Source: Ensifer adhaerens (GTDB taxonomy: Bacteria; Pseudomonadota; Alphaproteobacteria; Rhizobiales; Rhizobiaceae). From it: a stretch of DNA of 64,000 bases. The DNA is taken from positions 124,001 through 188,000 of the forward strand of contig NZ_PNFP01000011.1 of assembly GCF_002940685.1 (NCBI RefSeq). The letters are read 5' to 3'. The notes under the pieces were generated by a model, which was not told the origin of the DNA, did no database searches, and saw only the letters and a list, made by a program, of their open reading frames with translations. Below are positions 42,829-51,710 of the stretch, in pieces. How positions within the stretch are numbered: position 1 is the stretch's first letter; every line of letters starts with the position of its first letter. The translations under genes and the position numbers were made by a program.

Positions 42829-44226
42829 CTACACCACGAAGCTGGAGGCGGCCGGGGACTGGCCGATGAGGTCGGTGATGACCAGAAGGCTGCGTCGCAG
42901 CTCGGCGTGGCTGGCGGCCGCCCCGAGGCCGAGGCGCACGGCTTCAGGCGGCGCGCCGAGCGCAAAGGCGTCGCTTGCGACGACGCTGATGCCGGCCGCT
43001 TGCAAGCGCGCGCTGAGCTCGCCGCGCGTCCAGGGGGGCGGCAGGCGCAGCCAGGCATGAAAGGCGTGCGGATTGGTTTGCGCGACGCCGGCTGGAAGAA
43101 GTTCTGCGACGATGCGCTGCCTCGCGGCCGTCTCGCCGCGTATCGCCGAAAGCGCGGCGTCGGCCGTTCCGTCCTCGATCCAGCGTGCCGCGATGGCGGC
43201 CGCAAGGGGGGATGCCATGCCGACCGTTGCCCGGATTGCGCCCTCGATGCGGACCGAACTGCGGCTGTCCGGCACGACGAGATAGGCGATGCGCAAGGCG
43301 GGAGACAGGCATTTTGCCAGCCCGCCGACATAATAGACGAGGTCGGGCGCCAGTGCCGCGAGTGGACGCGGCGCGGCCGCGGGAAGGGCACCATAGGCAT
43401 CGTCTTCGATGATCGCCACGCCGTGCCGCCTCGCGATGGCGACGATCGCCTGGCGCCGCTCGAGCGACAGCGTCGCTGTCGTGGGGTTGTGAAGTGTCGG
43501 ATTGCAATAGAGCGCCTTCGGCGTTTCCTTTGAGCACAGGTCTTCGAAAGCCTCAGGGATGAGGCCTTCGTGGTCCGTGGAGAGACCCTGAAGCCTGATG
43601 CCGAGATGGGCTGCGAGTGCGCGGAGGCCGGGATAGGTGATTGCCTCGGCGCAGATCATCTCCCCGGCTTTCGCCAGGCTGCCAATCGTCGCAAGCAGCG
43701 CGCCCTGCGCGCCGGCGCAGACAAGCACGCGCTCCGTCGGAACGGCGACCAGCCTGGGTTTCAGCCAGGCCGCGCCTGCCGCGCGGTTGTGCGGGGCGCC
43801 GCCGGGAGGCTGGTATCGCATCAGGAGTTCAAGCCCGTGATCGGCCTGCAGCGCGGCCATGTCGTCCCAGAGGCGCGCGGCCAGGATCGGGTCGTCGAAC
43901 AGCGGCGGCAGGTTCATGCTCATGTCGACGAGGCCACCGGTCGGCGCGCGGCTGGTCCGCAGGCGCCGTGTCTTGACATAGGTGCCCTGACCCACGCGGC
44001 CCTCGACGAGGCCGCGGTGTCTTGCCTCGTTGTAGGCGCGGCTGACGGTGGTGAAATCGATGCCGAGCGTCTCGGCAAGGGCGCGTTGCGGCGGAAGCCG
44101 CATGCCTTCCAAAAGGCGCCCCTCGCTGATATCGGCGGCAATGGCATCTGCGATGGCGAGATAGAGAGGCCCATCCGATTTGCGGATTGCCGGTTGCCAC
44201 GTCGTTTCCAGGCGCTCGTCCGTCAT
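42829..44226 (-). CDS. MocR-type transcriptional regulator (GntR-HTH plus aminotransferase domain)
   Basis: A 465-residue PLP-dependent regulator. Residues 1-90 are a GntR winged-helix (YLAIADAIAADISEGRLLEG, LRLPPQRALAETLGIDFTTV-type pattern, then SRAYNEARHRGLVEGRVGQG). The rest is a class I aminotransferase fold with CNPTLHNPTTATL, IIEDDAYG and the PLP lysine in GGLAKCLSPALRIAYLV. The ATG at 44226 has AGAGG 8 bases upstream, which decides the start. Such regulators respond to PLP or amino compounds. It lies downstream of a LysE exporter gene on the same strand with a 103-bp gap. Target genes are unknown. Confidence 0.9.
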   Translation of the reverse strand: MTDERLETTWQPAIRKSDGPLYLAIADAIAADISEGRLLEGMRLPPQRALAETLGIDFTTVSRAYNEARHRGLVEGRVGQGTYVKTRRLRTSRAPTGGLVDMSMNLPPLFDDPILAARLWDDMAALQADHGLELLMRYQPPGGAPHNRAAGAAWLKPRLVAVPTERVLVCAGAQGALLATIGSLAKAGEMICAEAITYPGLRALAAHLGIRLQGLSTDHEGLIPEAFEDLCSKETPKALYCNPTLHNPTTATLSLERRQAIVAIARRHGVAIIEDDAYGALPAAAPRPLAALAPDLVYYVGGLAKCLSPALRIAYLVVPDSRSSVRIEGAIRATVGMASPLAAAIAARWIEDGTADAALSAIRGETAARQRIVAELLPAGVAQTNPHAFHAWLRLPPPWTRGELSARLQAAGISVVASDAFALGAPPEAVRLGLGAAASHAELRRSLLVITDLIGQSPAASSFVV

Positions 44227-44329
44227 TGCAATACCTCTTTCTGAATTGTATGGATATTGCATGGTTTCCGGATCTGGGGCAAGTGTCTGCAGTGGTGAAT
44301 GAAGGCGGCGATCCGCGACCAAGCGTCGC

Positions 44330-44947
44330 CTAGCGCGTCACGCTGGCCGCCGCCAGCAAGGCGCCGAAGCCGACGAGAAGGGCGCCGAAGGCCCGATCGA
44401 TCCAGTGGCGAAACGTGAGAAGGCGAAGTCTGACCGTGGGTGAGGAAAAGAACAGCGCAACGATCGCGAACCAGATCAGATGTGCGGCCGAGATGAAGGC
44501 GCCGTACGCCATCTGGACGGATAGAGCCGTGGTCGGCTGAACGACTTGCATGAACAGACTGACGACAAAGATCGTCGTCTTTGGATTGAGCGCATTGGTC
44601 AGGAAGCCCATGCGCAGCGCGGCCAGGCCGGAGAGGGCGACACGTTCCGTCGAAGCGGCGGCCTTGGCTGGCTTCGCACGCAGCATGCTGATGCCAAGCC
44701 AGATCAGATAGGCGGCACCGACGAGCTTCAGCACGGTAAAAAGCAGCAGAGACTGGCGGATCAACAGGCCCACCCCCAGCAAGGTATAGGCGACATGAAC
44801 CCAGACGCCAAAGGCGATGCCGATAGCCGTCAGGACGCCCGCCCGCCGCGACAAAAGCAGGCTGTTGCGCGTCACCATCGCAAAGTCCGGCCCCGGACTG
44901 ATGACGGCGAAGATCGTAATGGTTATCACAGCTAACAGTTCAGTCAT
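44330..44947 (-). CDS. LysE/RhtB-family amino-acid exporter
   Basis: A 205-residue integral membrane exporter with six hydrophobic segments, of the LysE/RhtB family that exports amino acids or related metabolites. It starts MTELLAVITITIFAVISPGP, and the family signature SPGPDFAMVTRNSLLLSRRA is clear at residues 17-36. The TNALNPKTTIFVVSLF block is the second conserved region. ATG at 44947; a longer frame to 45025 would run through the divergent LysR start. The divergent LysR-family gene 64 bp away is the likely regulator. The substrate cannot be read from the sequence. Confidence 0.9.
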   Translation of the reverse strand: MTELLAVITITIFAVISPGPDFAMVTRNSLLLSRRAGVLTAIGIAFGVWVHVAYTLLGVGLLIRQSLLLFTVLKLVGAAYLIWLGISMLRAKPAKAAASTERVALSGLAALRMGFLTNALNPKTTIFVVSLFMQVVQPTTALSVQMAYGAFISAAHLIWFAIVALFFSSPTVRLRLLTFRHWIDRAFGALLVGFGALLAAASVTR

Positions 44948-45011
44948 TGTCTTTCTCACTCTCCTCTCTCTACTGTGCTTCTGTAGAATGCTCCATGAGA
45001 AACGACTAACG

Positions 45012-45941
45012 ATGAGTTCTGACACTTTCGGTGAGTTTCACTCACAGATACATGCGACGCGGCTTCCGCCGCTTGCGGCGCTGCGGTGTTTCGAGGCGGC
45101 GGCCAGGCTGGAGAGCTTCAGTCGCGCTGCGGACGTGCTCCATCTGACGCATGGTGCCATCAGCCGTGCGGTCCGGCTTATCGAAGACGACCTCGGTGTG
45201 GCGCTCTTCGAGCGCCGAAGCCGCCGCGTCTTCCTGACGGAAGCCGGGCGAAAGCTGGCGGCGGCCGTGCGCGACGGCTTTGGCCTGGTGGAGAATGCCG
45301 TCCGGGAGATCAGGGAAGTGTCGCAGATGCCGACGCTGGTGGTTTCCTGCGAGCCGACCCTGCTGATGCGTTGGCTCATTCCGCGCCTTCCGGATTTTCA
45401 GGCACGGCATCCGGGAGTGTCCATCCACCTCGTCGCCGGAGGCGGGCCGGTGTCGCTCGGGCGGGGCATCGATCTGGCGATCCGTCGTGATGATTTCCCC
45501 TGGCCGGATGGTACCCATGCCGTGCCGCTGTTTCCGGAGCGAGTAGGTCCGGTCTGCCGCGAGGACAAAGCTCTCGCGTTCTTCGATGTAGCCGAGGTTG
45601 GCGGTCCGCTCCGATTGCGCAGCGACGCGGTGCTCTTGCATACGCAAACGCGGCCGAATGCATGGGAGACCTGGGCGAAGGCGGCCAATTGTGCGGTGCC
45701 CAAGCAGCGCGGCCAAAGCTTCGAACATTTCTACATCAGCCTTCAGGCGGCGATCGCCGGGATCGGCGTGGCGATCGGGCCATGGCAGCTCGTTCGCGAC
45801 GATATCGCCAATGGCATCCTGAGCGCGCCAGTCGGCTTTGTCGAAGACGATTCGCGCTATCATCTGCTGTCGCCGTCAGCGATCGGCGAACAGGGAGCAA
45901 GCGCGGCACTACGCGACTGGCTGCTGGCCGCATCGATTTGA
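45012..45941 (+). CDS. LysR-family transcriptional regulator (GcvA-like)
   Basis: A 309-residue LysR regulator. The N-terminal winged helix is TRLPPLAALRCFEAAARLES followed by FSRAADVLHLTHGAISRAVR and LFERRSRRVFLTEAGRKLAA. The remaining part is the substrate-binding-like effector domain (SCEPTLLMRWLIPRLPDFQA). The PPLxALRxFEAAAR start resembles the GcvA subgroup. The ATG at 45012 is chosen; an in-frame ATG at 44988 is possible. It is divergent from the lysE-type gene and probably controls it and itself through the 64-bp gap. Confidence 0.9.
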   Translation: MSSDTFGEFHSQIHATRLPPLAALRCFEAAARLESFSRAADVLHLTHGAISRAVRLIEDDLGVALFERRSRRVFLTEAGRKLAAAVRDGFGLVENAVREIREVSQMPTLVVSCEPTLLMRWLIPRLPDFQARHPGVSIHLVAGGGPVSLGRGIDLAIRRDDFPWPDGTHAVPLFPERVGPVCREDKALAFFDVAEVGGPLRLRSDAVLLHTQTRPNAWETWAKAANCAVPKQRGQSFEHFYISLQAAIAGIGVAIGPWQLVRDDIANGILSAPVGFVEDDSRYHLLSPSAIGEQGASAALRDWLLAASI

Positions 45942-46095
45942 AACGGATCGTTTTCATTTCTGTTATTTGCATAAAGGCCAGCAACGTCATACGTTTAACG
46001 AACACGCGCAGCTTTCTGGCGATGCCATTTGCCGGGAAGGCGCGCGGAGCACGTGATATGCAATCGATTCGACCATCGGGTCCTGGAGCGGCGCC

Positions 46096-46884
46096 ATGAA
46101 CATCCTCAAAATCAATCTCGGCCGGGAGTGCGGCATGTCACGTCGCCCCCTTTCGCTGCGCGCAACGGCATCGAGGATGACGGTTGGCGCGTTGAAGGGA
46201 CTGGTCGTTCCGGCGGCAGCCGCATGCCTTCTCGCGTTCGCAGCTCCGTCGTTGGCTCAAGCCGCCAGTTGCAAGGATTCGGCAGCGCCGGGAGCCGATT
46301 GGACCGACTGCAACAAAAAAGCCCTGATGCTCGGCGGCAGCGATCTTCAGGGCGCCAATCTCGTCAACACCGACTTCACCCTGACGGACCTGCGCGGCGC
46401 GAACCTGACGGGAGCCAATCTGGAAAAGGCAACGCTGGTTCGGTCATCCGTCGCGGGCGCGGTGGCGAACGGTGCGAACTTCGCCAAGATCGAAGCCTAT
46501 CGCTGCAACTTCGCCGGAATCTCGGCGGAGAAGGCGTCGTTCATCAATTCCGAGTTGCAGCGCGCCAATTTCAGTGGTGCCCGATTGACAGGCACGAGCT
46601 TTGAAAAGGCCGAACTCGGGCGGGCGAACTTCGACAAGGCGGAACTCACCGGAACCAGGTTTAGCCATGCCAACCTTTCGCGCGCCGATCTCACCAACAC
46701 GAGTTTCTCCGGCCCGATTGATTTTCAAGGGGCGTTCATGTTCCTGACGCGCGTCGAGGGCGTGGACCTGTCGGAGGCGACCGGGCTTGAGCAGGAGCAG
46801 GTCGACATGACCTGCGGCGACAGCTCGACCAAGCTTCCCGCCGGCATGAACACGCCAGGAAGCTGGCCCTGCGCAAGCGACTGA
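46096..46884 (+). CDS. Secreted pentapeptide-repeat protein
   Basis: A 262-residue protein. An N-terminal extension with a signal-like segment (LVVPAAAACLLAFAAPSLAQ, cleaved near residue 57) is followed by pentapeptide repeats A(N/D)LxX between about residues 85 and 220: LQGANLVNTDF, LRGANLTGANLEKATL, GRANFDKAELTGTRF, SHANLSRADLTNTSF and others. These form a right-handed quadrilateral beta helix. Cysteines occur in the ends (ASCKDS, DWTDCNKK, DMTCGDS, WPCASD), so the solenoid may be capped by disulfides, fitting a periplasmic location. Function unknown. ATG at 46096 with TGGAGCG upstream. Confidence 0.85.
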   Translation: MNILKINLGRECGMSRRPLSLRATASRMTVGALKGLVVPAAAACLLAFAAPSLAQAASCKDSAAPGADWTDCNKKALMLGGSDLQGANLVNTDFTLTDLRGANLTGANLEKATLVRSSVAGAVANGANFAKIEAYRCNFAGISAEKASFINSELQRANFSGARLTGTSFEKAELGRANFDKAELTGTRFSHANLSRADLTNTSFSGPIDFQGAFMFLTRVEGVDLSEATGLEQEQVDMTCGDSSTKLPAGMNTPGSWPCASD

Positions 46885-46917
46885 TTTCCGTCGCGGAGTG
46901 GCGCTCTCAGCCGGTTG

Positions 46918-47493
46918 TCATGCCCGGTGCCGGCTTGCGGCGATCTTCAGGCATTCCTTGAAGGCTGCAAGATCGGTCAGGCGGTCGGCCTCCGGTACTT
47001 CGCGCTGAACGAGCCTGCCCTCCCTTCGAAGGATGCCGCCATCCAGCATGAGGTTGTCGGCCATGTCGAAGTCTTCGATGCTGAGGCCGTCCGGACCCGC
47101 CATGCGCCCATCGGGACGCAAGGCAGCGTTGCCGCGGTAGTGGTCGTGCAAGATGCGCTCGTAGTAGCTGCGGGAGGTGTTGGTATAGGCGTAAACGTGC
47201 TTGCCGCGGCCGCACATGAAGCCGAGCTCGAACACCGTGCCGACATCGGCACTGATGCCGCGAAACGGCGTCAGGTTGGCGATGATCATGTCGGCGGCAA
47301 GCATCATGCCTTCGTCCACGGCGTAGATCGCAAGGCCGCGCTGGTGCTTGGTCGGAGCCGGAGGAATTTCGAGATCGCCCGGCACGAGCGGCGTGAATCC
47401 GGCTGCGCGGGCCAGTTCGGCCTTCTCTTTCTGGATCTCGACCGAATTGGACAGAAACACTTCCGGGCCAGCGAGATAGACTTTCACGCGCAT
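46918..47493 (-). CDS. Nucleoside 2-deoxyribosyltransferase
   Basis: A 191-residue enzyme of the nucleoside 2-deoxyribosyltransferase family, which exchanges the base of 2'-deoxyribonucleosides in purine/pyrimidine salvage. It starts MRVKVYLAGPEVFL. The active-site region ISADVGTVFELGFMCGRGKH carries D83 and the nucleophile E89, and ADMIIANLTPFRG precedes it. Length is close to the family's usual 150-190. It is convergent with the pentapeptide-repeat gene. ATG at 47493. It is not in an operon with other salvage genes, so its role is probably housekeeping. Confidence 0.9.
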   Translation of the reverse strand: MRVKVYLAGPEVFLSNSVEIQKEKAELARAAGFTPLVPGDLEIPPAPTKHQRGLAIYAVDEGMMLAADMIIANLTPFRGISADVGTVFELGFMCGRGKHVYAYTNTSRSYYERILHDHYRGNAALRPDGRMAGPDGLSIEDFDMADNLMLDGGILRREGRLVQREVPEADRLTDLAAFKECLKIAASRHRA

Positions 47494-48156
47494 TCCTCCT
47501 CACAACTTCAAGCGGCCAATCTAGGAGAGCCGCAGCGTCGAGCCTAGCCATCGACAGCGGCTTGCCCACGGGTTTTTCAGTACCTTTGGCCCGATTGCAG
47601 CAGGGCGTGCATTTGATCAGCGGAAATGATCTGCGGCCGTTCATGGCTTGCAGTCGTGCACGCTCAAGAGAACTGGAGCAGGACCACCGGGTGATGCCGG
47701 GACGGCGAAGGCGCAAAAATGCGGTCGATCCTGGCGCGGACTTGAAGCGGCAACCTATGCCAGCCTTGCGTGCATCGCCAGGCGGAGTCTTCCAAGACCG
47801 TTCGAGGCCCGCTCCCTCCGGGTGACTGCGCGCTCCGATGGGATAAAGACCGATGGTTTTTGACGAATCCCGCTTGCACGTGGCCGCGGACGAGACTGCG
47901 CGCGCGGTTTGGGGCTGCGAATCTCCACGTTCTAGCCGCCTTATGGTTGTGGCTGATCCCCCGAATCTCCATACGCATTCTTTGACTTTAAGCCCGCGTT
48001 TTGGTGGTCGTATGCGACTTCGAACATTTATGCATACAAAATTGTCGACAAAATAGTTGACATTGTCGCCGACAGCTTCAAATCTAGGGTGGCTTGCTCA
48101 CGGGTGGGCGAGGGCGCCGGGATATGGCGACTTATGAGAAAACTAAAGGGAACGAC
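47494..48156. other. Intergenic region upstream of the second ABC operon
   Basis: About 660 bp. No gene could be supported: the frames present are short, lack ribosome sites and resemble no family. The last 130 bp turn AT-rich and hold the operator/promoter candidate at 48041-48085. The remainder could hide a small RNA; nothing visible proves it. Confidence 0.5.
48041..48085 (+). promoter_or_regulatory. Promoter and possible GntR operator of the 48157 operon
   Basis: The palindrome TTGTCGACAA (48042-48051) lies just upstream of TTGACA (48057-48062), a perfect -35 element. A -10 element is weak (around 48080-48087). The sequence ATTGTC-G-ACAA resembles ATTGTC-T-ACAA in the palindrome by the GntR gene at 58817, so one regulator may bind both. 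Confidence 0.5.
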
Positions 48157-49719
48157 ATGAAACTGAGAAAGCATCTCCTTGCGGGGTTGGCATTTGCCTT
48201 TCTCGCATCCTCCGCATCCGCCGAGACGCTGCGCTGGGGTAGCCCGCGGGATATCTTCTCGCTCGACCCCTATTCCTATGGCAGCACCTCGAACCTGGCC
48301 TTCCTCAATCACGTCTATGAGGGCCTGACCCGCTATACGCCCGAGTTCAAGGTCGAGCCGGCGCTCGCCACCAGCTGGGAGATGGTCAAGGACAAGGTCT
48401 GGCGCTTCCACCTGCGCAAGGGCGTGAAGTTCCAAAACGGCGCCGATTTCACTGCCGACGACGTCGTTGCCTCCATGGCCCGCGTCAGCCATCCGACCTC
48501 GCCGCTGCGCGGCAACATTCCGGCCTATGTCTCGACCACCAAGGTCGACGACTACACGGTCGACATCGAAGTCAATTCGCCGAACCCGCTGTTCCTCAAC
48601 GACATGACCAACATCTTCATGTTCGACAAGGACTGGCTGGTCGACAACAAGTCGGAGCTTCCGACCGACGTCGGCGCCAAGGTCGAGGGCTTTGCCACCT
48701 ACAACACCAACGGCACGGGTCCGTTCAAAGTCGAATCCCGCGTACCCGACAGCAAGACCGTCCTCATCAAGAACGACGGCTGGTGGGATACGCCGAAGCA
48801 CAATCTCGACCGAATCGAATTCATGCCGATCACCTCGGCCGCCACGCGCGTCGCCGCGCTGCTGTCGGGCGAAATCGACCTCACCGATGGCGCTCCCGTA
48901 CAGGATCTTGAGCGCTTGAAAAGCTCCCCGGACATCAAGGTTGTCGAGCGTACGGACCTGCGCACGGTGCACATGGTCTTCAACCGCCACGAGACCTTCG
49001 CGGACGGTCGTGAAAACTTCTTCAACAACATCAAGGTGCGCCAGGCGATCGACCATGCGATCGACCGTCAGCTGATCTTCAAGCGGGTGATGCGCGGCAA
49101 GTCGCATGTCGCCGGCACCATGGTCGCCCCTGAGATCCCCGGCTACAGCGCCGAGCTCGACGTGCCGACCGCCTACGATCCGGAACTCTCCAAGAAGCTG
49201 CTTGAAGAAGCCGGCGCCGTCGGCAAGGAGTTCACGCTCGTCTGCATGAACGACGAGAGCGTCAACGAGGAAGACGTGTGCAGCGCGCTGGTCTCGATGC
49301 TGTCGCGCGTCGGTCTGAAGCCGACCCTCGACATCGGCCCGCGCGCCGTGCAGGCGCCGAAGCGCGCCGGCGGCAAGTCCGACGCCTACATGATCGGCTG
49401 GGCCAACGAGCCGACGCTCGATGCCTATTCGATCCTGGTTCAGGTTCTCTCCACCCGCGAAGGGGCGGCCGGCGTCGCCAACTATGGCGGCTGGTCCTAC
49501 CCGGCACTCGACGCCATGGTGAAGAAGGCGGCGCTCGAGATGGATCACGACAAGCGTCTGGCGATCGAAACCGAGGCGCTGAAGTTCGCCAAGGATGAGG
49601 TGATCATGATCCCGTTGCACCAGCAGCCGATGGCCTGGGCAATGTCGAATAACGTCACGGATGTGACCATTCGGGCCGACAACAAGCCGCGTCACTGGCT
49701 GACCCGTATCGGCGATTGA
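48157..49719 (+). CDS. ABC transporter substrate-binding protein, family 5
   Basis: A 520-residue periplasmic SBP_bac_5 protein. Signal peptide LLAGLAFAFLASSASA (cleavage near residue 22). The mature start ETLRWGSPRDIFSLDPYSYG and the DKVWRFHLRKGVKFQNGADF and TADDVVASMARVSHPTSPLR blocks are typical of the peptide/nickel class. It starts with ATG at 48157 (AAGGGA 6 bases upstream). First gene of an operon with two permeases, two amidohydrolases and two ATPases. Because those enzymes act on cyclic amides, the ligand may be a ureide or related N-compound rather than a peptide; this is inference. A strong hairpin follows the stop. Confidence 0.9.
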   Translation: MKLRKHLLAGLAFAFLASSASAETLRWGSPRDIFSLDPYSYGSTSNLAFLNHVYEGLTRYTPEFKVEPALATSWEMVKDKVWRFHLRKGVKFQNGADFTADDVVASMARVSHPTSPLRGNIPAYVSTTKVDDYTVDIEVNSPNPLFLNDMTNIFMFDKDWLVDNKSELPTDVGAKVEGFATYNTNGTGPFKVESRVPDSKTVLIKNDGWWDTPKHNLDRIEFMPITSAATRVAALLSGEIDLTDGAPVQDLERLKSSPDIKVVERTDLRTVHMVFNRHETFADGRENFFNNIKVRQAIDHAIDRQLIFKRVMRGKSHVAGTMVAPEIPGYSAELDVPTAYDPELSKKLLEEAGAVGKEFTLVCMNDESVNEEDVCSALVSMLSRVGLKPTLDIGPRAVQAPKRAGGKSDAYMIGWANEPTLDAYSILVQVLSTREGAAGVANYGGWSYPALDAMVKKAALEMDHDKRLAIETEALKFAKDEVIMIPLHQQPMAWAMSNNVTDVTIRADNKPRHWLTRIGD

Positions 49720-49727
49720 GTTTTCTT

Positions 49728-49755
49728 GCCCCGGCAGAGCGCGCTTTGCCGGGGC
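49728..49755 (+). other. Intercistronic hairpin after the second solute-binding-protein gene
   Basis: GCCCCGGCA (49728-49736) pairs with TGCCGGGGC (49747-49755), and the 10-base loop contains a further small palindrome AGCGCGCT, extending the structure. It lies 8 bases after the stop of the binding-protein gene and 22 bases before the permease ATG, as in the 33081 operon. Confidence 0.65.
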
Positions 49756-49777
49756 TCCTCATTCAGCGAGAAACCCA

Positions 49778-50749
49778 ATGATTGTCTTTCTCATCAAGCG
49801 GCTGGCCAATGCCGTGCTGGTCATGCTCGCCGTCGCGCTGCTTGCCTTCCTGATCTTCCGCTTTGCCGGCGATCCGGTCGAGTTGATGGCCAACGAGCAG
49901 ATGTCGCAGGCCGACCGTATCGAGTTGCGCGAAAAGCTCGGGCTCAACGATTCGTTCCTCACCCAGTTCGGTCGCTTCGTCGGCAACGCCGCCCAGGGCG
50001 ACTTCGGCATCAGCTACCGCAACGGCCAGGACGTGATGAAGCTGATTGCCGAACGCTTCCCGGCGACGATGGAGCTGGCGCTGGTCGCAACCGTCCTCTC
50101 GCTCCTCATCGGTATTCCGCTTGGCGTCATCACCGCCATCCACCGAGGGCGATGGTATTCCGAGGGGTTGCAATTCATCAGCATCATCGGCGTCTCCTTG
50201 CCGAGCTTTGTCGTCGGCATCCTGCTGATCCTCGTCTTTGCCGTGACGCTCGGCCTCGTGCCCGCCTTCGGGCGCGGTGACGTGGTGCAGCTCGGCTGGT
50301 GGAGCACCGGCCTGCTGACGCCCTCCGGTCGCGCATCGCTGCTTCTGCCGTCTCTGGCGCTCGCGCTCTACCAGATCACGCTGGTCATGCGTCTCGTGCG
50401 GGCCGAAATGATGGAAGTGCTGCGCTCGGACTTCGTCAAGTTCGCACGCGCTCGCGGCGTGCCGCGGTGGCGGATCTATTTCCGCCATGCGCTCAGGAAC
50501 TGTCTGATGCCGGTCGTCACCATGACGGCGATGAATTTCGGCTCGCTGATCGCCTTCGCGCTGATCACCGAAACGGTGTTCCAGTGGCCGGGCATGGGCA
50601 TGCTCTTCATCCAGGCGGTGACCTTCCTCGATATGCCTGTCATGGCGGGGTATCTCTGCATCGTCTCCTTCATCTTCGTCACGCTCAATACGCTCGTCGA
50701 TATCGCCTATGCGGTCATCGATCCGCGGTTGCGCGACGCAACCCGCTGA
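49778..50749 (+). CDS. ABC transporter permease (DppB-type)
   Basis: A 323-residue inner-membrane permease. It begins MIVFLIKRLANAVLVMLAVA, followed by AFLIFRFAGDPVELMANEQM (family PGDP region) and the EAA loop FVKFARARGVPRWRIYFRHA near residue 225. The GMLFIQAVTFLDMPVMAGYL segment is characteristic of DppB C-termini. About six helices. It follows the binding protein gene and precedes the DppC-type gene by 10 bases. Confidence 0.92.
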   Translation: MIVFLIKRLANAVLVMLAVALLAFLIFRFAGDPVELMANEQMSQADRIELREKLGLNDSFLTQFGRFVGNAAQGDFGISYRNGQDVMKLIAERFPATMELALVATVLSLLIGIPLGVITAIHRGRWYSEGLQFISIIGVSLPSFVVGILLILVFAVTLGLVPAFGRGDVVQLGWWSTGLLTPSGRASLLLPSLALALYQITLVMRLVRAEMMEVLRSDFVKFARARGVPRWRIYFRHALRNCLMPVVTMTAMNFGSLIAFALITETVFQWPGMGMLFIQAVTFLDMPVMAGYLCIVSFIFVTLNTLVDIAYAVIDPRLRDATR

Positions 50750-50759
50750 GGTCGTTGCC

Positions 50760-51710
50760 ATGACAGATCACGTCCAGCAGACCACACCGGCACGCAAGCC
50801 TTCGCGGCTTGCACGCTGGCGCCAGAGCGATCTCTGGTGGTCCTTCACCCACAAGCCTTCGGCAATCATCGGCGCGGTCATCCTCACCTTCCTGATCGTG
50901 ACCGCCTTCTCCGCGCCGCTGATCGCGCCGCAGAACCCCTTCGATCCGGCCCAGCTCGAGCTCTGGAACTCCGAGCTGCCGCCGATCTGGGAGGCCGATG
51001 GCCAATGGCCCTACGTGCTCGGCACCGACACGCAAGGCCGCGACATGCTCTCGGCCATCCTCTACGGTTCGCGCATCTCCATCCTGATCGGCGTCGCCTC
51101 GGTCGTGCTTTCGCTCGCCGTGGGCCTGAGCCTCGGTCTCGTCGCCGGCTATTTCGGACGCTTCATCGACAACTTCCTGATGCGCATCGGTGACGTGCTC
51201 CTGTCGATCCCGACCATCCTCATCGCCATCCTCGTCAGCGCCGTCGCTCGCCAGATGCTGCCGCCGGAACTGCGGGACGTCGGCTCTGCCGCCGTTCTGG
51301 TGCTGGCGATCACGCTCAGCGCCTGGGTGCAATATGCCCGCACCGTGCGCGCCCAGACGATCGTCGAGCGCGGCAAGGAATATGTGCAGGCGGCGCGCCT
51401 CCTGAAAACGCCGGCGCGGCGCATCATGCTGAAGCACATCCTGCCGAACACGCTGACGCCGATTCTGGTCGCCGCGACCTTGAACTTCGGCATGGCGATC
51501 CTGACGGAAGCAACGCTGTCGTTCCTCGGTATCGGCATGCCGCCGAGCCAGCCGAGCCTTGGAACGCTGATCCGTCTCGGCAACCAGTTCCTGTTTTCGG
51601 GCGTATGGTGGGTCGTGCTCTTCCCCGTCGTCCAGCTTTGCCTTCTCGTGGTCTCGGTCAACCTGCTCGGTGACTGGCTGCGCGATGCGCTCAATCCGAA
51701 ATTGAGGTGA
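50760..51710 (+). CDS. ABC transporter permease (DppC-type)
   Basis: A 316-residue permease. A cytosolic start (MTDHVQQTTPARKP) precedes the first helix GAVILTFLIVTAFSAPLIA. The family block VLGTDTQGRDMLSAILYGSR and the EAA loop ERGKEYVQAARLLKTPARRI are intact, with HILPNTLTPILVAAT following. ATG at 50760, 10 bases after the DppB-type stop. The next gene begins at the base after its stop, indicating one transcript. Confidence 0.92.
   Translation: MTDHVQQTTPARKPSRLARWRQSDLWWSFTHKPSAIIGAVILTFLIVTAFSAPLIAPQNPFDPAQLELWNSELPPIWEADGQWPYVLGTDTQGRDMLSAILYGSRISILIGVASVVLSLAVGLSLGLVAGYFGRFIDNFLMRIGDVLLSIPTILIAILVSAVARQMLPPELRDVGSAAVLVLAITLSAWVQYARTVRAQTIVERGKEYVQAARLLKTPARRIMLKHILPNTLTPILVAATLNFGMAILTEATLSFLGIGMPPSQPSLGTLIRLGNQFLFSGVWWVVLFPVVQLCLLVVSVNLLGDWLRDALNPKLR

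Noticed and set aside
47494-48040. Short frames (for example 47562-47825) as small genes
   Set aside because: No start signals, unusual composition and no resemblance to known small proteins.
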